Part shown: positions 53,901 through 64,000 of the stretch, one piece after another
Position numbering within the stretch: the stretch's first letter is position 1
Layout: each line of letters begins with the position of its first letter
NCBI GenBank assembly: GCA_963930775.1
Contig: OZ005689.1
Location: 7,603,569 to 7,667,568, forward strand
Reading direction: 5' to 3'
DNA from: Cliona cf. orientalis
Lineage: Eukaryota; Porifera; Demospongiae; Clionaida; Clionaidae
Length of the DNA: 64,000 bases
Notes under the pieces: generated by a model
Told to the model about the DNA's origin: nothing
Database searches by the model: none
Seen by the model: the letters and a program-made list of their open reading frames with translations, nothing else
Made by a program: the position numbers and the translations under genes

Positions 53901-56900
53901 TCAGGGGCACCAGAGGCACCAACGACACCGGAGGCATCAAGGGCACCTTAGGCACCAACGACACCAGGGGCACCAAGGGCACCAGGGGCACTAAGGGCAC
54001 CAGAGGCACCAGGGGCATCAAGGGCACCAGAGGCACCAACAACACCAGGGGCACCAAGGGCACCAAGGGCACCAAGGGCACCAGAGGCACCAGAGGCACC
54101 AGAGGCACCAGGGGCACCAAGGGCACCAACGACACCAGGGGCACCAAGGGCACCAGGGGCACCAGGGCACCAAGGGCACCAAGGGCACCAGAGGCACAAG
54201 AGGCACCAACGACACCAGGGGCACCAAGGGCACCAAGGGCACCAAGGGCACCAGAGGCACCAAGGGCACCAGAGGCACCAGGGGCACCAAGGGCACCAAC
54301 GACACCAGGGGCACCAAGGGCACCAGAGGCACCAGAGGCACCAACGACACCAAGATACTATATCACAATACAATATATATACAGTGCGTAAATGCTGACT
54401 TTGCATATTTCGTGACTCTTATATGAAATATCAACCAAATTTGACTTCAAAATAATCATGTCATTAGTTAGGTAAAATAAATCACTTTCCCATGTCCGTG
54501 TGTACTTAGGTGGATCTAACTTCCAAGTCTTGACTGAAGATGTGGATTTAGGGCCTCTGAGTCAGCGACCTGAGTTGTTCAAGGTGGCTGCAGTACAGAA
54601 TGAAGTAGTTACTGTCACAGATGATCAACAGACAGTTGTGGTCACTGTTGGAGTCGACATCCGTCTTGATTGGTCCAGCTGGGTCACTGAGGTGCTCGAT
54701 ACATATGCTGAGTCAGCTCTCACTACCAGCCAGTACACGTACTATAGAACTCACGTCAGTGAATCAGGAAGTATTATTGGCCCAGCCGAAGAGCTTCGAC
54801 CATCTCAACTTCCTTTTAATCACATTGTTGTCAGGGCTAGCATGGAAAGTTATGAATTCTATGTTGAACTCTCTCGTGTTGTAGTAAGAGATAGAGCAGT
54901 CTATGAGCTGGAAGCTTGCCTTACTCAACCTGATAGCGAAAAGAAATGTAGGGATTCTAACGTGACTGTTTACATCATTGAAAGACCCAACACTTTAGGT
55001 ATGCCTATAATCTAATGTAGATAATTAGCTATAATATTTTATTATAATATTACTGAAATTCTCCTGTTAAGTATCACTAATGAAATTAATGGTCACATTA
55101 GAACAAGGAGAATTCTAGTATCACTTATGGGGCAATCCATTTTGGCCCAAGTTTATCTTTTTAATTAATTTTGTTATTATGTTGTAGAGATTGTGTGCAT
55201 GGAACATGTATCAACAGTTACTGATATAACACAAGTATCGTGCTCATCTTCTAATCCTATCATATCTCAGTCTTGTGCACTTGAGGCCAACGGAGTACGA
55301 ACATCAATATCATGTATGTGTCTAATGTAATGATCATAATGTATTTGAAAGTATTGAAAGTATCCTCATTAAGCTAGGATGATTATACATATCTTGCAGG
55401 TGGTGACATTGGGTCAACAATTAATATTTCATCATTTGATTTCCTACCTGAAAGATACGACTTCAGTATGAATGCCACTGATGTTTACGGACAGAGAGGA
55501 CAGACTGTTATTGTCATTCACATATCTCGTATGTAATAGCACAACAATAATTATTGTACATAATTACAATTATTATTATACTCTTGGGGGATTGTCTCAG
55601 ATGAGAGGGGAGAGAGACCGGGTATATAGCCATGCCCTTTATCCTATGCAATACCATAGGAGATTTTCTTCCATTATTATTATTATTATCCAGCAATCAT
55701 ACCAGTTCCTGCATAGTTATAACATTCCCAATGGGTCCCACTAGACACTTAGTATGCACGTATACTCACTGACTATAATATATCATACACCTTTTTATTA
55801 TAATAATATTATTATATTATTTTAATATCATGCACATGCATAATACACAACAGTTATCTGCCAGTAATTGGGGTGCATGAGATGCATGGTCAAATGCACC
55901 CCAATTACTGGAAGATAACATAATTTGTTGGTAGTTGACCTCTGTTCATCATTGGCCTACTTTATGATGACCCAACCCCTTCCCATAGCCGGTAAATAGC
56001 CTATAACAACTTTGGTTGTTAGGCAACTACCTAATAATAATATTATAATACCATACACTCGCACAGGCTATAAATTATCATGCAATAGCTGGTACACTAA
56101 AGTATACAAAGTAGGACACTCTCCCTGTCACTCTATGATACACCGCATTATCTATATTATATCACTCACACTCTCACATGTCCACACGAATATTTGTTGG
56201 TAGTTGCTTAGTAACCAAAGTTTTTATAGGCAATTTGCCGGCTATGGGAAGGGGTTGGGTCATCATAAAGTAGGCCAATGATGAACAGAGGTCAACTACC
56301 AACGAAATAGTTATCTGCCAGTAATTGGGGTGCATTCGACCATGCATCTCATGCACCCCAATTACTGGCAGTTAACTATTATATATACCATACATGTATT
56401 ATACATACGAAGAACCAATGTTATCTGGAAATTGCTCTTTTGAGGGACTGAAAGTCAGATGTGTAACATCGTACGATGGTACATTATACAGTTCTAACAT
56501 CACTTTCAACTGTTCATATGATGGAGAACCCTATGAAACTTGTATGTTAATTGCTCCCAATACTGCAGTGTGTAGGGCACTCGTAGAGTACTAAAGGAAT
56601 ATCTATGATGCACACATGTTTAGGTGGACAGAGCTTTACAATTGATAAAAAACGTTTTGAGGCTGGTTGTCATCATTTGGATCTAATTGTCATTGGACCT
56701 GTTGTATATAAAGGACCTACTAGTGGACCTAGAGTTATTAATTTATTAAGAGAACCATATCAATTCAATATTAGATGTAAATAATTTTATGCCAGGGAGG
56801 GGTGCAAGAAAAGCATTGTAGCTATAATTATTGTCATGTATGTAGCGTTAAAGTTAATAGTGATTTTACAATAGCATGCTGTTGCATATAATATACCATG

Positions 56901-57391
56901 ATTGTCTGTGATATCAAACATACTTAGTATGAACGTATTTATAATAATGTGTACACACACTGTAATTGCTTATAGGTGGCTGTTCTCCACAGTGTGATAT
57001 TACCGAAGAGGAAGGAGGGGAAATTACGAGCACCACACCTCCCAGTTCTGGCTTCATAATTTCTCGACCCTTGCCAACTGGTAAGGTAATTTCAGTTTCA
57101 GGACTAAGTGAATTAACCAGAGGTGTCGCACCTGGGGGATCAGGGGGGATTGATTATGTATTATGAAGACGCAAGACTCTAAAATTGTGGTAGCTGCTGC
57201 CAACAATAAACTTAGACCTTGGTTTTCTCCCTAAACGGAGGTTCTACAGATTTTATTATAAAGAAGAGATAAATTCCTATAATAGAGTAACTCATGGGAC
57301 GATCTTACACCGATAAAACCTAGAGTAACTCATGGGATGATTTTAGACCAGCAAGAACTCTGAGTGTTTGATAGTGTGGCAGGTATATTAT

Positions 57392-57428
<37 letters not shown>

Positions 57429-60400
57429 GGGATTTACACCACTTTACTTGTGTAAAATTCTCTCATACAACTTTTCTCCACATTATAGCTCTAATAATAT
57501 AAGGGACAATTTTACACCAGTTGCCATCACAGCTATTGAAGTGATATAAAATCATGTCATATAAAACTGTGAGCTAATGGTAACTGGAGCAAAGATTTAC
57601 ATGATACTCTGCAGTGTATAATGCTCCCTTGTATAAAGTCGCTGAATACAGACTCAGGCAGGTTTTTACACACATTCAATCCTTGCTTGTTGTAGGTAAT
57701 AGTCGATAGTGGGGAGCTGAAGTATCATTGCATAATATTAAACTTTGGCATGTGGGTGGGACTCATGATGCATGACATTGTGCTACTGGAATAATAGTTG
57801 GGCTGACCACGTGTGCTTAATATGGCAATCTAGCGGGCTTTATTGTGGGTGGTAGTCTGTTGTTTTTGTTATCTTCATGTTTCATATATATCAGCTTAGC
57901 TTGTTTCTCCTTTTTAAGATAGCTGCTTGGGGGTGACTATGCCATATATAATAATAATTATTAGCTTGTTTGTTTCTTTAAGATAGCTGTTTCTTTTGCT
58001 TGGGGGTGACTATGTCATTTATATTATGAGAAATTAATGTGGAAGTAAGAATCAACATTGAAGTTAGACTCGTAGCAAATTAATGACTAAAATTAATAAC
58101 AGATACAGTGGTTGATTAGAACCGCTTTAAATGAACGATGAGCTAGAATCTGATACATTCTCTCACTCGGATATTTGCTATATAATTTTGCAAGATGCGT
58201 CTTCAGTTTGTTGTAATGATCTATTGTCTAATCATGGCTGATAATTGATGTCTCATGTGAGGTATGTATCATGAAGCTTCTCTCTTCCTCTCCCTAGCTT
58301 AGTTGACTATTGAGTTGGTGATATTATTAACTGGTCTGATTTTGCCCCCTCCTTCTGTAGTGTCAACTCAACCACAGTTGATACGACAGAGGCGGGAAAT
58401 CTCCTGAGACGAACTTAGCTATACGGCTTTTTATGACTTCCCTGCATGATCTTATAATACATGTCGCCTAAGAGGTAATTACTCTTTGACTGCTCATGTT
58501 ATAATAATATTATTATACAGCTTCTAGTCAAATTAATTGGGAGGATCGATAAAAATTATACACATACATGAACAGTTGTTGCTGGTGATGAGAAGGCGGA
58601 CTTAGCACTAATTGGTGGCACTATAGTAGTAGCAGCAATTCTACTGTTCACTGGAGTTATACTACTGATTGTTATCTTGCTCTGTTGTACATATCAGATT
58701 CGGAGAAAGAAGATGACTATGTAAGCTGGTCAAATGAATCATCTTCACTCTTAACCATTCATGCTAATAATTATTATAGTCAGCAAGTGGATGGAGCCAG
58801 AGACTTTAGTTTGCACTGTGAGTTCTTCAGAGAAAAATCACTGTATGTCTTTTATACCATTATTCTGGATTATTTGCAGCTCTTGCAGATTCATATAATC
58901 TAGATGAACGAGATTTAGATCAAAGAAAGCTTTCTGTTGAGAGTTCGCTCATACTTGATCTACCCACTCATCTCATCGTACCTTCTGCTAACATTAAGCT
59001 GAATGAAACCATCGGTGAAGGTGATTCTAGATCACAATGTCATCATAACGATCATTATTGTATAATGATATTATAGGTGAGTTTGGCGTTGTATTCAAAG
59101 GCTACATTATAAAGTTTAAGCACCACGATGGACAAGACGTATTTGATGAATATCTAGCAATAAAGACCTTGAAAGGTTGGAATAGTCAATTTGCAGGTGC
59201 CTGCACATGTACCTATAATCTAAAATTGTTTTGACAGGATTTTATGACCGGGATAAGGTGAGGGACATGCTGAAAGAGTGCTTGAGGATGTCTAAGTTCA
59301 ATCACCTTCACGTCCTAACCTTGAAAAGAGTTTGTCTTGATGGAGGGCCTGCTCCTTACATCATCATGCCCTTCATGGCCAATGGCAGCCTACTGGCTTA
59401 CCTGAGAAAGAATAGAAAAACATTGATAGTTTCTAATGAGAATAACGATGATGTAAGTGGTACAGCTCTGATTATATCATCTCTCTTATTTAATATTTTG
59501 CAGGTGGAGATGGTCCGTAAACAGCTGATGGATATGTGCATTCAAATTGCCAAGGGAATGGAGTATCTTGCTAGCATGAAAGTGGTACATAGAGACTTGG
59601 CAGCCAGAAACTGCATGTAAGTTGGTGCAGAGCAATCAGTACATTATCTACATTGATCTCTCTTTTTCCCCTTGCTCTTCTTCCCTCCTTAATGTTTCAT
59701 AGGATTGACGCTAACCATGTAATTAAAATTGCTGATTTTGGACTTTCTGAAAGTATTGGAGTTAAAGAGTACTTTCGCCGGGATGAGAAGGATGTTGTGC
59801 TACCACTAAAGTGGTTAGCACTAGAAACTCTCACTGACAACATATTTTCAGAGAAGACGGATGTGGTGAGCTGTAATCTACCACCACATTGTTATGATTA
59901 AATCTCACCGCAAAGCATAGCAGAGGCTGGATTACTACAATTGATGATTTTCTGTAATAATATTATATCCAATGACATACGTGTCGTGTTTGAGGCTTTT
60001 AGAATTCGATAATTGTTCTTTTGCATTCAGTTTTATTATGGTCCATGGTAGGTCCTGACCACAACACTATGTGATTCAGTGCTGTTTAGTTACTAAGAGT
60101 GCTGTCTTCGCCCTCTCTCTTTTTCTCTTCTGTATCACGGACCATATTATTAGCCATGGCTGACTAGCTCTTGAGATGTGCACTAGTTCTTTGGGGTAGC
60201 TACAGTGATTCAGGGGGAATTAAAGCAATGATCGGATGAGGAGGATAATGGGTCACATGATATGATCATGACTCAGCTAATCTCCAATACTCTACCGGCT
60301 AATATTATAGCTGAACAGCGAGGGTTCTGAACTTTAGCGCATTAATTGAGGGTTTTTTCCATCATATTATTATATCTAGTGGGCCTATCGAGTGACCTGT

Positions 60401-61043
60401 TGGGAGATCTTTAGCGGAGGGAAAGTCCCTTATACTGAGCTGAGGGTGAGAGAAATTCCTAAGCAGCTTGCAGAAGGATATCGATTGAAAAGCCCTTCAA
60501 ATGATGCTTGTAATGATGAAATGTAAGTTACAATAATATTGTTATACTCATACAATGTTATAGACTCAGAATTAATATGCACACCTCCCCAATCTTTTAT
60601 CAATGTTAGTCAGGTGGAATCCTGATGTGTAGGGACTATGAGCAATGGGGATAAAATGACTTGATCAAAGTCATAACTGTAAGGCCCAGGTGGGAATCGA
60701 ACCCCCAACCCCAGGACTGGGAGCCCAAGACCTTACCAACTGCACCAAGCTGCTCCCACACTTACACAATGTCATAATGTCATACATGCACTCATACATA
60801 CTCACCCTCACACATACACATTGAATGATTACCATAGTATCATGGAATCCTGTATCAATGAATTTTTTCTATAGGTACTCAATGATGTTGCAGTGTTGGT
60901 TGCTTGAACCTGAGAAGCGACCGTCATTCTCTCAGCTAGTAAGAACACTCTCTGAGTTACTGGAGTACATGGCTGATTATGTACATATTGGAGCATTTGG
61001 TATGAGAACTCATGGTGCAGATATTTCCAAGACAATCAATTAA
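50882..61043 (+). CDS. Gene 3: receptor tyrosine kinase with module C and Cys-module ectodomain (16 exons)
   Basis: Exons sum to 2,457 nt (818 residues plus TAA at 61041-61043) with consistent phases. Order by residue: putative signal peptide 1-33, module C 34-196, two Cys modules 197-281 and 282-375, Ser/Thr-rich stalk 376-410, one membrane helix about 419-447, juxtamembrane 448-511, tyrosine kinase about 512-800, short tail. It is a type I membrane receptor that should phosphorylate tyrosines on itself and partners after ligand binding. The ligand is unknown. The ectodomain is the same module set as gene 1 and close to gene 4, and unlike the usual vertebrate receptor classes. The first exon (50882-50981) is inferred from fit and lies 3.5 kb upstream, so the N-terminus is the weakest part. 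Confidence 0.85.
51087..51423 (+). mobile_element. hAT-like non-autonomous element, CAGTGGCGGATC family, copy 1
   Basis: Ends CAGTGGCGGATC and GACCCGCCACTG. Shares nearly its whole interior with 51562-51903 (GTGCAAGTGTACCCCCC, AACACTAAGAAGTACTGAT, TTTAGAAATCCTGGA). Short CATAG direct repeat at both ends. 337 bp. Confidence 0.75.
51562..51903 (+). mobile_element. hAT-like non-autonomous element, CAGTGGCGGATC family, copy 2
   Basis: Perfect 16-bp ends CAGTGGCGGATCCAGG / CCTGGATCCGCCACTG. Same orientation as copy 1 and about 140 bp from it. Inserted in a GGTACC run. Confidence 0.8.
52079..52190 (+). repeat. tRNA-derived SINE or tRNA pseudogene
   Basis: An A-box-like TGGACGAGTGGGC and a canonical B box GGTTCGAATCC about 70 bases apart suggest a Ser/Leu-type tRNA origin with a long variable region. 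A run of 10 or more T follows, as a Pol III terminator would. The acceptor stem does not pair, so it is not a working tRNA. Confidence 0.5.
52777..54442. repeat. Giant inverted-repeat minisatellite (9-bp unit GGTGCCCYT)
   Basis: The left arm is a unique 90-bp flank then GGTGCCCCT/GGTGCCCTT/GGTGCCTCT/GGTGTCGTT units (52869-53648). The right arm is the reverse complement: AGGGGCACC-type units to 54353, then the same flank inverted (AAGATACTATATCACAATAC). The centre is GTTGGTGACACCAAC near 53648. The structure could fold into a stem of about 800 bp. Because the unit is 9 bp, all six frames are open over long stretches (Val-Pro-Leu-Val or Gly-Ala-Pro repeats); these are not taken as genes. Confidence 0.9.
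54510..57080 (+). CDS. Gene 3 block: ectodomain (module C, two Cys modules, stalk)
   Basis: Exons 54510-54998 (module [44 protein letters not shown]), 55188-55313 with 55400-55528 (type 1 Cys module), 56413-56541 with 56624-56776 (type 2 Cys module: [32 protein letters not shown]) and 56976-57080 ([15 protein letters not shown] then a Ser/Thr/Pro stalk). All introns are phase 1 and each Cys module intron splits a Cys codon. The acceptor of 56413 has a poor pyrimidine tract and follows a palindromic element. Confidence 0.8.
55927..56031 (-). mobile_element. GTTGGTAGTT palindromic element, copy 3 (reverse)
   Basis: Reverse-oriented relative to copies 1, 2 and 4. Preceded by a CCAGTAATTGGGGTGCAT palindrome at about 55852-55918. 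Confidence 0.75.
56196..56303 (+). mobile_element. GTTGGTAGTT palindromic element, copy 4
   Basis: Forms an inverted pair with copy 3. Followed by the same CCAGTAATTGGGGTGCAT palindrome at about 56309-56378, which ends about 35 bases before exon 56413. Confidence 0.75.
57081..58575. other. 1.5-kb intron of gene 3
   Basis: No supported exon. Contains a roughly 40-bp imperfect tandem repeat (GAGTAACTCATGGGA units, about 57284-57340) and a 34-nt G run at 57394-57427. Confidence 0.6.
58576..59020 (+). CDS. Gene 3 block: transmembrane and juxtamembrane exons
   Basis: Exon 58576-58720 encodes a Gly/Ala/Val/Ile/Leu helix ([16 protein letters not shown] onward) then the stop-transfer sequence YQIRRKK. 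Exon 58780-58817 (38 nt) and exon 58880-59020 give the juxtamembrane segment ([16 protein letters not shown]) and the start of the kinase ([10 protein letters not shown]). Phases run 2, 1, 1. Confidence 0.85.
59077..61043 (+). CDS. Gene 3 block: tyrosine kinase domain
   Basis: Exons 59077-59175, 59238-59452, 59504-59616, 59703-59865, 60380-60522 and 60875-61043. Visible motifs: Gly loop [15 protein letters not shown]-type lysine in [25 protein letters not shown] (helix C Glu), MPFMANGSL hinge, HRDLAARNC catalytic loop of tyrosine type, IADFGLSE, activation-loop [20 protein letters not shown], and EKRPSF near the end. All catalytic residues are present. In the usual DVWSYGV motif the sequence is DVWAYRV, so the conserved Gly is Arg (codon CGA at 60389-60391). 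The tail after the kinase is only about 20 residues. Confidence 0.9.
60600..60765 (-). repeat. tRNA-derived SINE-like sequence
   Basis: Reverse strand reads GCTTGGTGCAGTTGGTAAGG (A-box-like) then GGGGGTTCGATTCCCACC (T arm with canonical B box). The anticodon arm and acceptor stem do not pair, so it is tRNA-derived rather than a tRNA gene. It lies in the intron between the last two kinase exons. Confidence 0.55.
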
Positions 61044-61459
61044 TTTTTATCTAGCAACCAATATTATTCAGTGCGTATATTGTCTTTGTCCATAATTCTA
61101 TTAACCACATCAACTAATGAATAGCACTTTATTATGTTTAATAATCATTATTATGCACATGGTGTGATGCCCTTGTGACTAGAAGCTGCTGAATTGCGGA
61201 TAAGATTAGGTTGCAATTGCATGATCAAGCATAGGGCAGAGGTTAAGCCTGGTTGTTTAGACTGAACCTCGAGTACATGCACTGATCTCAAGTCAATACA
61301 ATGACATTGCATGGCTTTATAGTGAAGTGCACATATATAGTTCACGGTATAATTGTAGTGATTTTGATTGGCTTCATGAGCAGAGCTACATAACACTCAG
61401 TTCGCTGGATGATCCTCTGTTAAAACAGAGTTGGATAGAATTTAGAGATCGTGGGAGAA
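61044..61459. other. Intergenic region between gene 3 and gene 4
   Basis: About 416 bases from the stop of gene 3 to the ATG of gene 4. No poly(A) signal of AATAAA type and no clear promoter element seen. The tight spacing suggests tandem duplication of the receptor-type unit. Confidence 0.5.
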
Positions 61460-62149
61460 ATGTCATTTTCTATGTTCTTGGCAGTTTTACTATTCAATAG
61501 TGTAAAGCTTAGCAAAAGCAGCAGTAAATCAGAGACTGTCATGTCTAACATCGGTAAGCATGCATGTCAATTATATCACCACTTTCATCTGATCCTGAGG
61601 TTTTCAATGTTGCTAACACGGTCACCATGACGATACAGGCAATTCTAATTTCCAAGTCCTCATTGGAGATGTGGATTTGGGACCTCTGAGTGAGCACCCT
61701 GAGTTGTTCAAGGTGGCTGCAGTACAGAATGAAGTAGTTAATGTGACAGATGATCAACAGACAACTGTGGTCACTGTTGGAGTCAACATCCGTCTTGACT
61801 GGTCCAGTTGGGTCACTGAGGTGCTCGGTGCTGAGTCAGCTCTCAATGCCACCTTTACCTATTACAGAACTCAGCTCAATGAGTCTGGAAGTGTTGCTGG
61901 ATTTGCTCAAGTGCTCACACAATCAAGTGAGCGTATTGCCATCGAAACTGATGAAGACGAGAGCCATTTCTATGTAGAAATCGCTTCTGTTATCGGGGCT
62001 CCAGAGAATGAATCTGATAGAGCAGTCTATGATTTGGAGGTTTGTGTAGTCCAAGAAGATACGTACTGCTTCACATCCAACATCACTGTCTATGCCATTG
62101 ACAGACCAGATCCCATAGGTACGATTTGGGGTTGACCAAGGGTTGATTT

Positions 62150-62181
<32 letters not shown>

Positions 62182-63978
62182 GTGTCCAATGAGCAAAAAT
62201 ATGTAGCCGATGGAAACTTAGGTTTTTAGAGATCATGATCAACCGGGAAAGAGATACAGCAAACAAAATAACCATTTTGCTTTTTTTATACATTTCAGCA
62301 ATACTATGCATGGGTAGAGGGTCTGGTGGAATCGTTTATACGGACTGTATGTCAGAAAACAACCCAATCGTTCTTAAAACATGCATGCGCTATTGAGTCT
62401 ACTGATACTGGAGTGTCTGACGTTGTCCCATGTAAGCCGCACATTAATGTCATGGCAAAAATGAATGCCTAGTTATTGATTCAACTGACTATAATACAGG
62501 CAATGGAACTGAAGTCTCACTATCTACCAGAAATCATCGACCGGGAAACTATTGCATTATTTTCAATCTTACCGATATTTACGGGCAGTGGGTCGTCATA
62601 CCTTCTCCGATTACTTTATCAGGTAACTAAGAAAACCTTTAGAATTTTATTTGACAAAGCTAATGCATGAACTAAGCTACCCGGGATAACGGTTCAATAG
62701 TGTTGGTTGTATATAAAAAGCATGGATTTTGTTGTTGCAGAGCCTCTATTGACTGGTTTTTGTGAGTTTGTTGGTGAGGGGCTCAATCAGGTTCACTGTC
62801 AGACCATCCTGGACAATCACATAGTGATGATAACTCAAGAATGCTCTTTTGATGGAGGACCACCACAACCCTGTAAGGCTGAGCTAGGCCACACCAAATT
62901 TTGTTTCCAGTCCTATGCACAGTGTCACGCATGCTTTGGCAATTAGTAGGTACCCTCAGTTATTATGCTGAATATTGCATGTGTACAGTGGTGTACGAAA
63001 TGTTAGCAGAGAGTCTGATTGGTTTGTCTCGGTGACTTTTATGGTGCTGATTAATTAAGTGTTACTGCCAGCCCACATGCTCCTTCACCAGAAATGGAAG
63101 TAGCTATAACTCGGAGTGGCCTAATCAATTGTTATTTGAGTGTCATCTTTCACTTGTACGTGTAATATCCATTTCAATAGGCAGCAGAAATATTACGATT
63201 GATCGTGGAAGATTTACGCCTGGACGTCATACATTGGCGGTGACATTTACCACTGAAGGTGGTCAAATACTTAGTGGTAGTCTATCATTCAAAGGTAATA
63301 AGAGCTCTGAATCTTATCCCGTGCATACTTAAAATAACTATGTTGTAGCAATACGTGTACCAGCCTAGTTTGTGACTCAACCTATAATACTTGAGCTCGA
63401 GCAGGCAACAGCCTAAAGAGCTTGTGGTAATTGTTGTCATTATCAACACAAAAATTGGCCAGATTTCAAGATGTATGAATTATCAGTGCATGAGTGGGCA
63501 ATCATGCAGTGACCATTGACACCCGGTTGAAGTTGGCTAATTAAGTTGATTATTTAGCACATGTGCACAGAGTAATCATGCATGTACCTAGCTGCTGTAA
63601 TTGAAGCATATTATAATGAACTCGCAGTATGCTGGGAGTGTACTGTATATAAATGACTTAAATTTCCCAGGATTTGAATTAAACTGCTCTGTTGATGAAA
63701 ACAGAATCCTCACTGTTGAGTGCAAAGGTGCCAATGGGGTTATTAATGAATCAACCATTGCCTGCGTCTATGATGCTGGACCCAGAGAAACATGTCAGTA
63801 GTTAACCAATAATGTACCGATAACTACTTCATGATTGTAACTTTCCTTAAAGGTAAACTGCCAGTTGTAGTTGAATTTTCCCGATATGACAGAAGTCCAG
63901 GTACTCACAATATCACGATCATCGCAAACTCAACTTTGGGAGTGGTGGATGACTACACTTATGAGTTTTATGTGAAAG
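61460..63978 (+). CDS. Gene 4: paralogue of the gene 3 ectodomain (3' partial)
   Basis: Exon 61460-61553 starts MSFSMFLAVLLFNSVKLSKS, a signal peptide, and ends phase 1. Exon 61639-62118 is module C, close to gene 3 over [29 protein letters not shown] and [13 protein letters not shown]. Then follow 62299-62431 with 62500-62622 (type 1 Cys module, first exon frameshifted), 62741-62872 with 63181-63294 (type 2: LLTGFCEF, CSFDGGPPQPC, FTPGRHTLAV) and 63671-63793 with 63853-63978 (third Cys module: FELNCSV, CVYDAGPRETC, SPGTHNITII). The gene leaves the window, so it could end in a kinase like gene 3 or in Calx-beta domains like gene 1. Because the frameshifted exon is symmetric, skipping it would keep the frame. 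Otherwise the gene is a pseudogene. Confidence 0.75.
62299..62431 (+). pseudogene. Frameshifted Cys-module exon in gene 4
   Basis: Length is 133 nt where sister exons are 117, 126 and 126, all multiples of 3. It reads ILCMGRGSGGIVYTDC and ENNPIVLKTC as expected, then hits TGA at 62393-62395. The tandem CATGCATG at this point adds 4 bases; past it the next frame continues AIESTDTGVSDVVPC to a normal donor. Both splice sites look intact. Confidence 0.8.
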
Positions 63979-64000
63979 GTATCCTAGTAATCTTAATAAT

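Larger units (their letters stand above)
50982..54509. other. 3.5-kb putative first intron of gene 3
   Basis: Holds two related hAT-like elements (51087-51423, 51562-51903), a TIR-bounded composite with a tRNA-like unit (51532-52291), outer inverted arms (about 51478-51520 and 52669-52703) and the giant inverted minisatellite (52777-54442). If exon 50882-50981 is wrong, this is intergenic. Confidence 0.5.

Noticed and set aside
52815-54406. Long Val-Pro-Leu, Cys-Pro-Trp and Gly-Ala-Pro frames on both strands
   Set aside because: Produced by a 9-bp minisatellite that lacks stops in every frame; no start or splice signals support a gene.
60665-60765. Intact tRNA gene on the reverse strand
   Set aside because: T arm and B box are good, but acceptor and anticodon stems do not pair.

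Overview
The window is animal nuclear DNA. Every gene is cut into many short exons with GT-AG introns, and the products are metazoan extracellular modules (Reeler, somatomedin-B-like, Calx-beta, Ig, FN3) plus a tyrosine kinase with an HRDLAARN catalytic loop. Moderate to low GC, dense small inverted-repeat transposons, and Calx-beta/Cys-module proteins next to an unusual receptor tyrosine kinase point to a sponge, probably a demosponge. That placement is inference. There are no bacterial genes, CRISPR arrays, rRNA genes or intact tRNA genes.

All four genes I can model lie on the + strand. Gene 1 (490-16817, 5' end outside the window) is 34 exons of a secreted, highly repetitive protein of at least 2,402 residues. 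It is built from Calx-beta-like domains, a roughly 160-residue domain I call module C, two-exon Cys modules and one Ig domain. Gene 2 (19983-49840, 27 exons, 1,570 residues) runs signal peptide, Reeler, Thr/Pro stalks with two somatomedin-B-like repeats, three Calx-beta, one Cys module, three Ig, three FN3 and a last Ig-like domain. Gene 3 (50882-61043, 16 exons, 818 residues) is a receptor tyrosine kinase whose ectodomain is module C plus Cys modules, the same parts as gene 1. Gene 4 (61460 to the window edge) starts with a signal peptide, module C and Cys modules and is a close paralogue of the gene 3 ectodomain. It carries a 4-bp frameshift in one Cys-module exon.

Module boundaries fall almost always in phase-1 introns, and the intron inside each Cys module always splits a cysteine codon. 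The cluster therefore looks like the product of exon duplication and shuffling between matrix proteins and a receptor kinase. A role in adhesion or recognition is plausible but not shown.

Introns and intergenic DNA (about 3.2 kb at 16.8-20 kb, 6.2 kb at 22.3-28.5 kb, 3.3 kb at 36.6-39.9 kb, 3.1 kb at 44.4-47.5 kb, 3.5 kb at 51.0-54.5 kb) are packed with non-autonomous DNA transposons. They include a set of TA-flanked elements with unrelated interiors that all end in CCGTA...TACGG, hAT-like elements, a TTAA-flanked element, hairpins with 9-bp target duplications, long microsatellites, 19-35 nt G or C runs, and a 1.67-kb inverted-repeat minisatellite.
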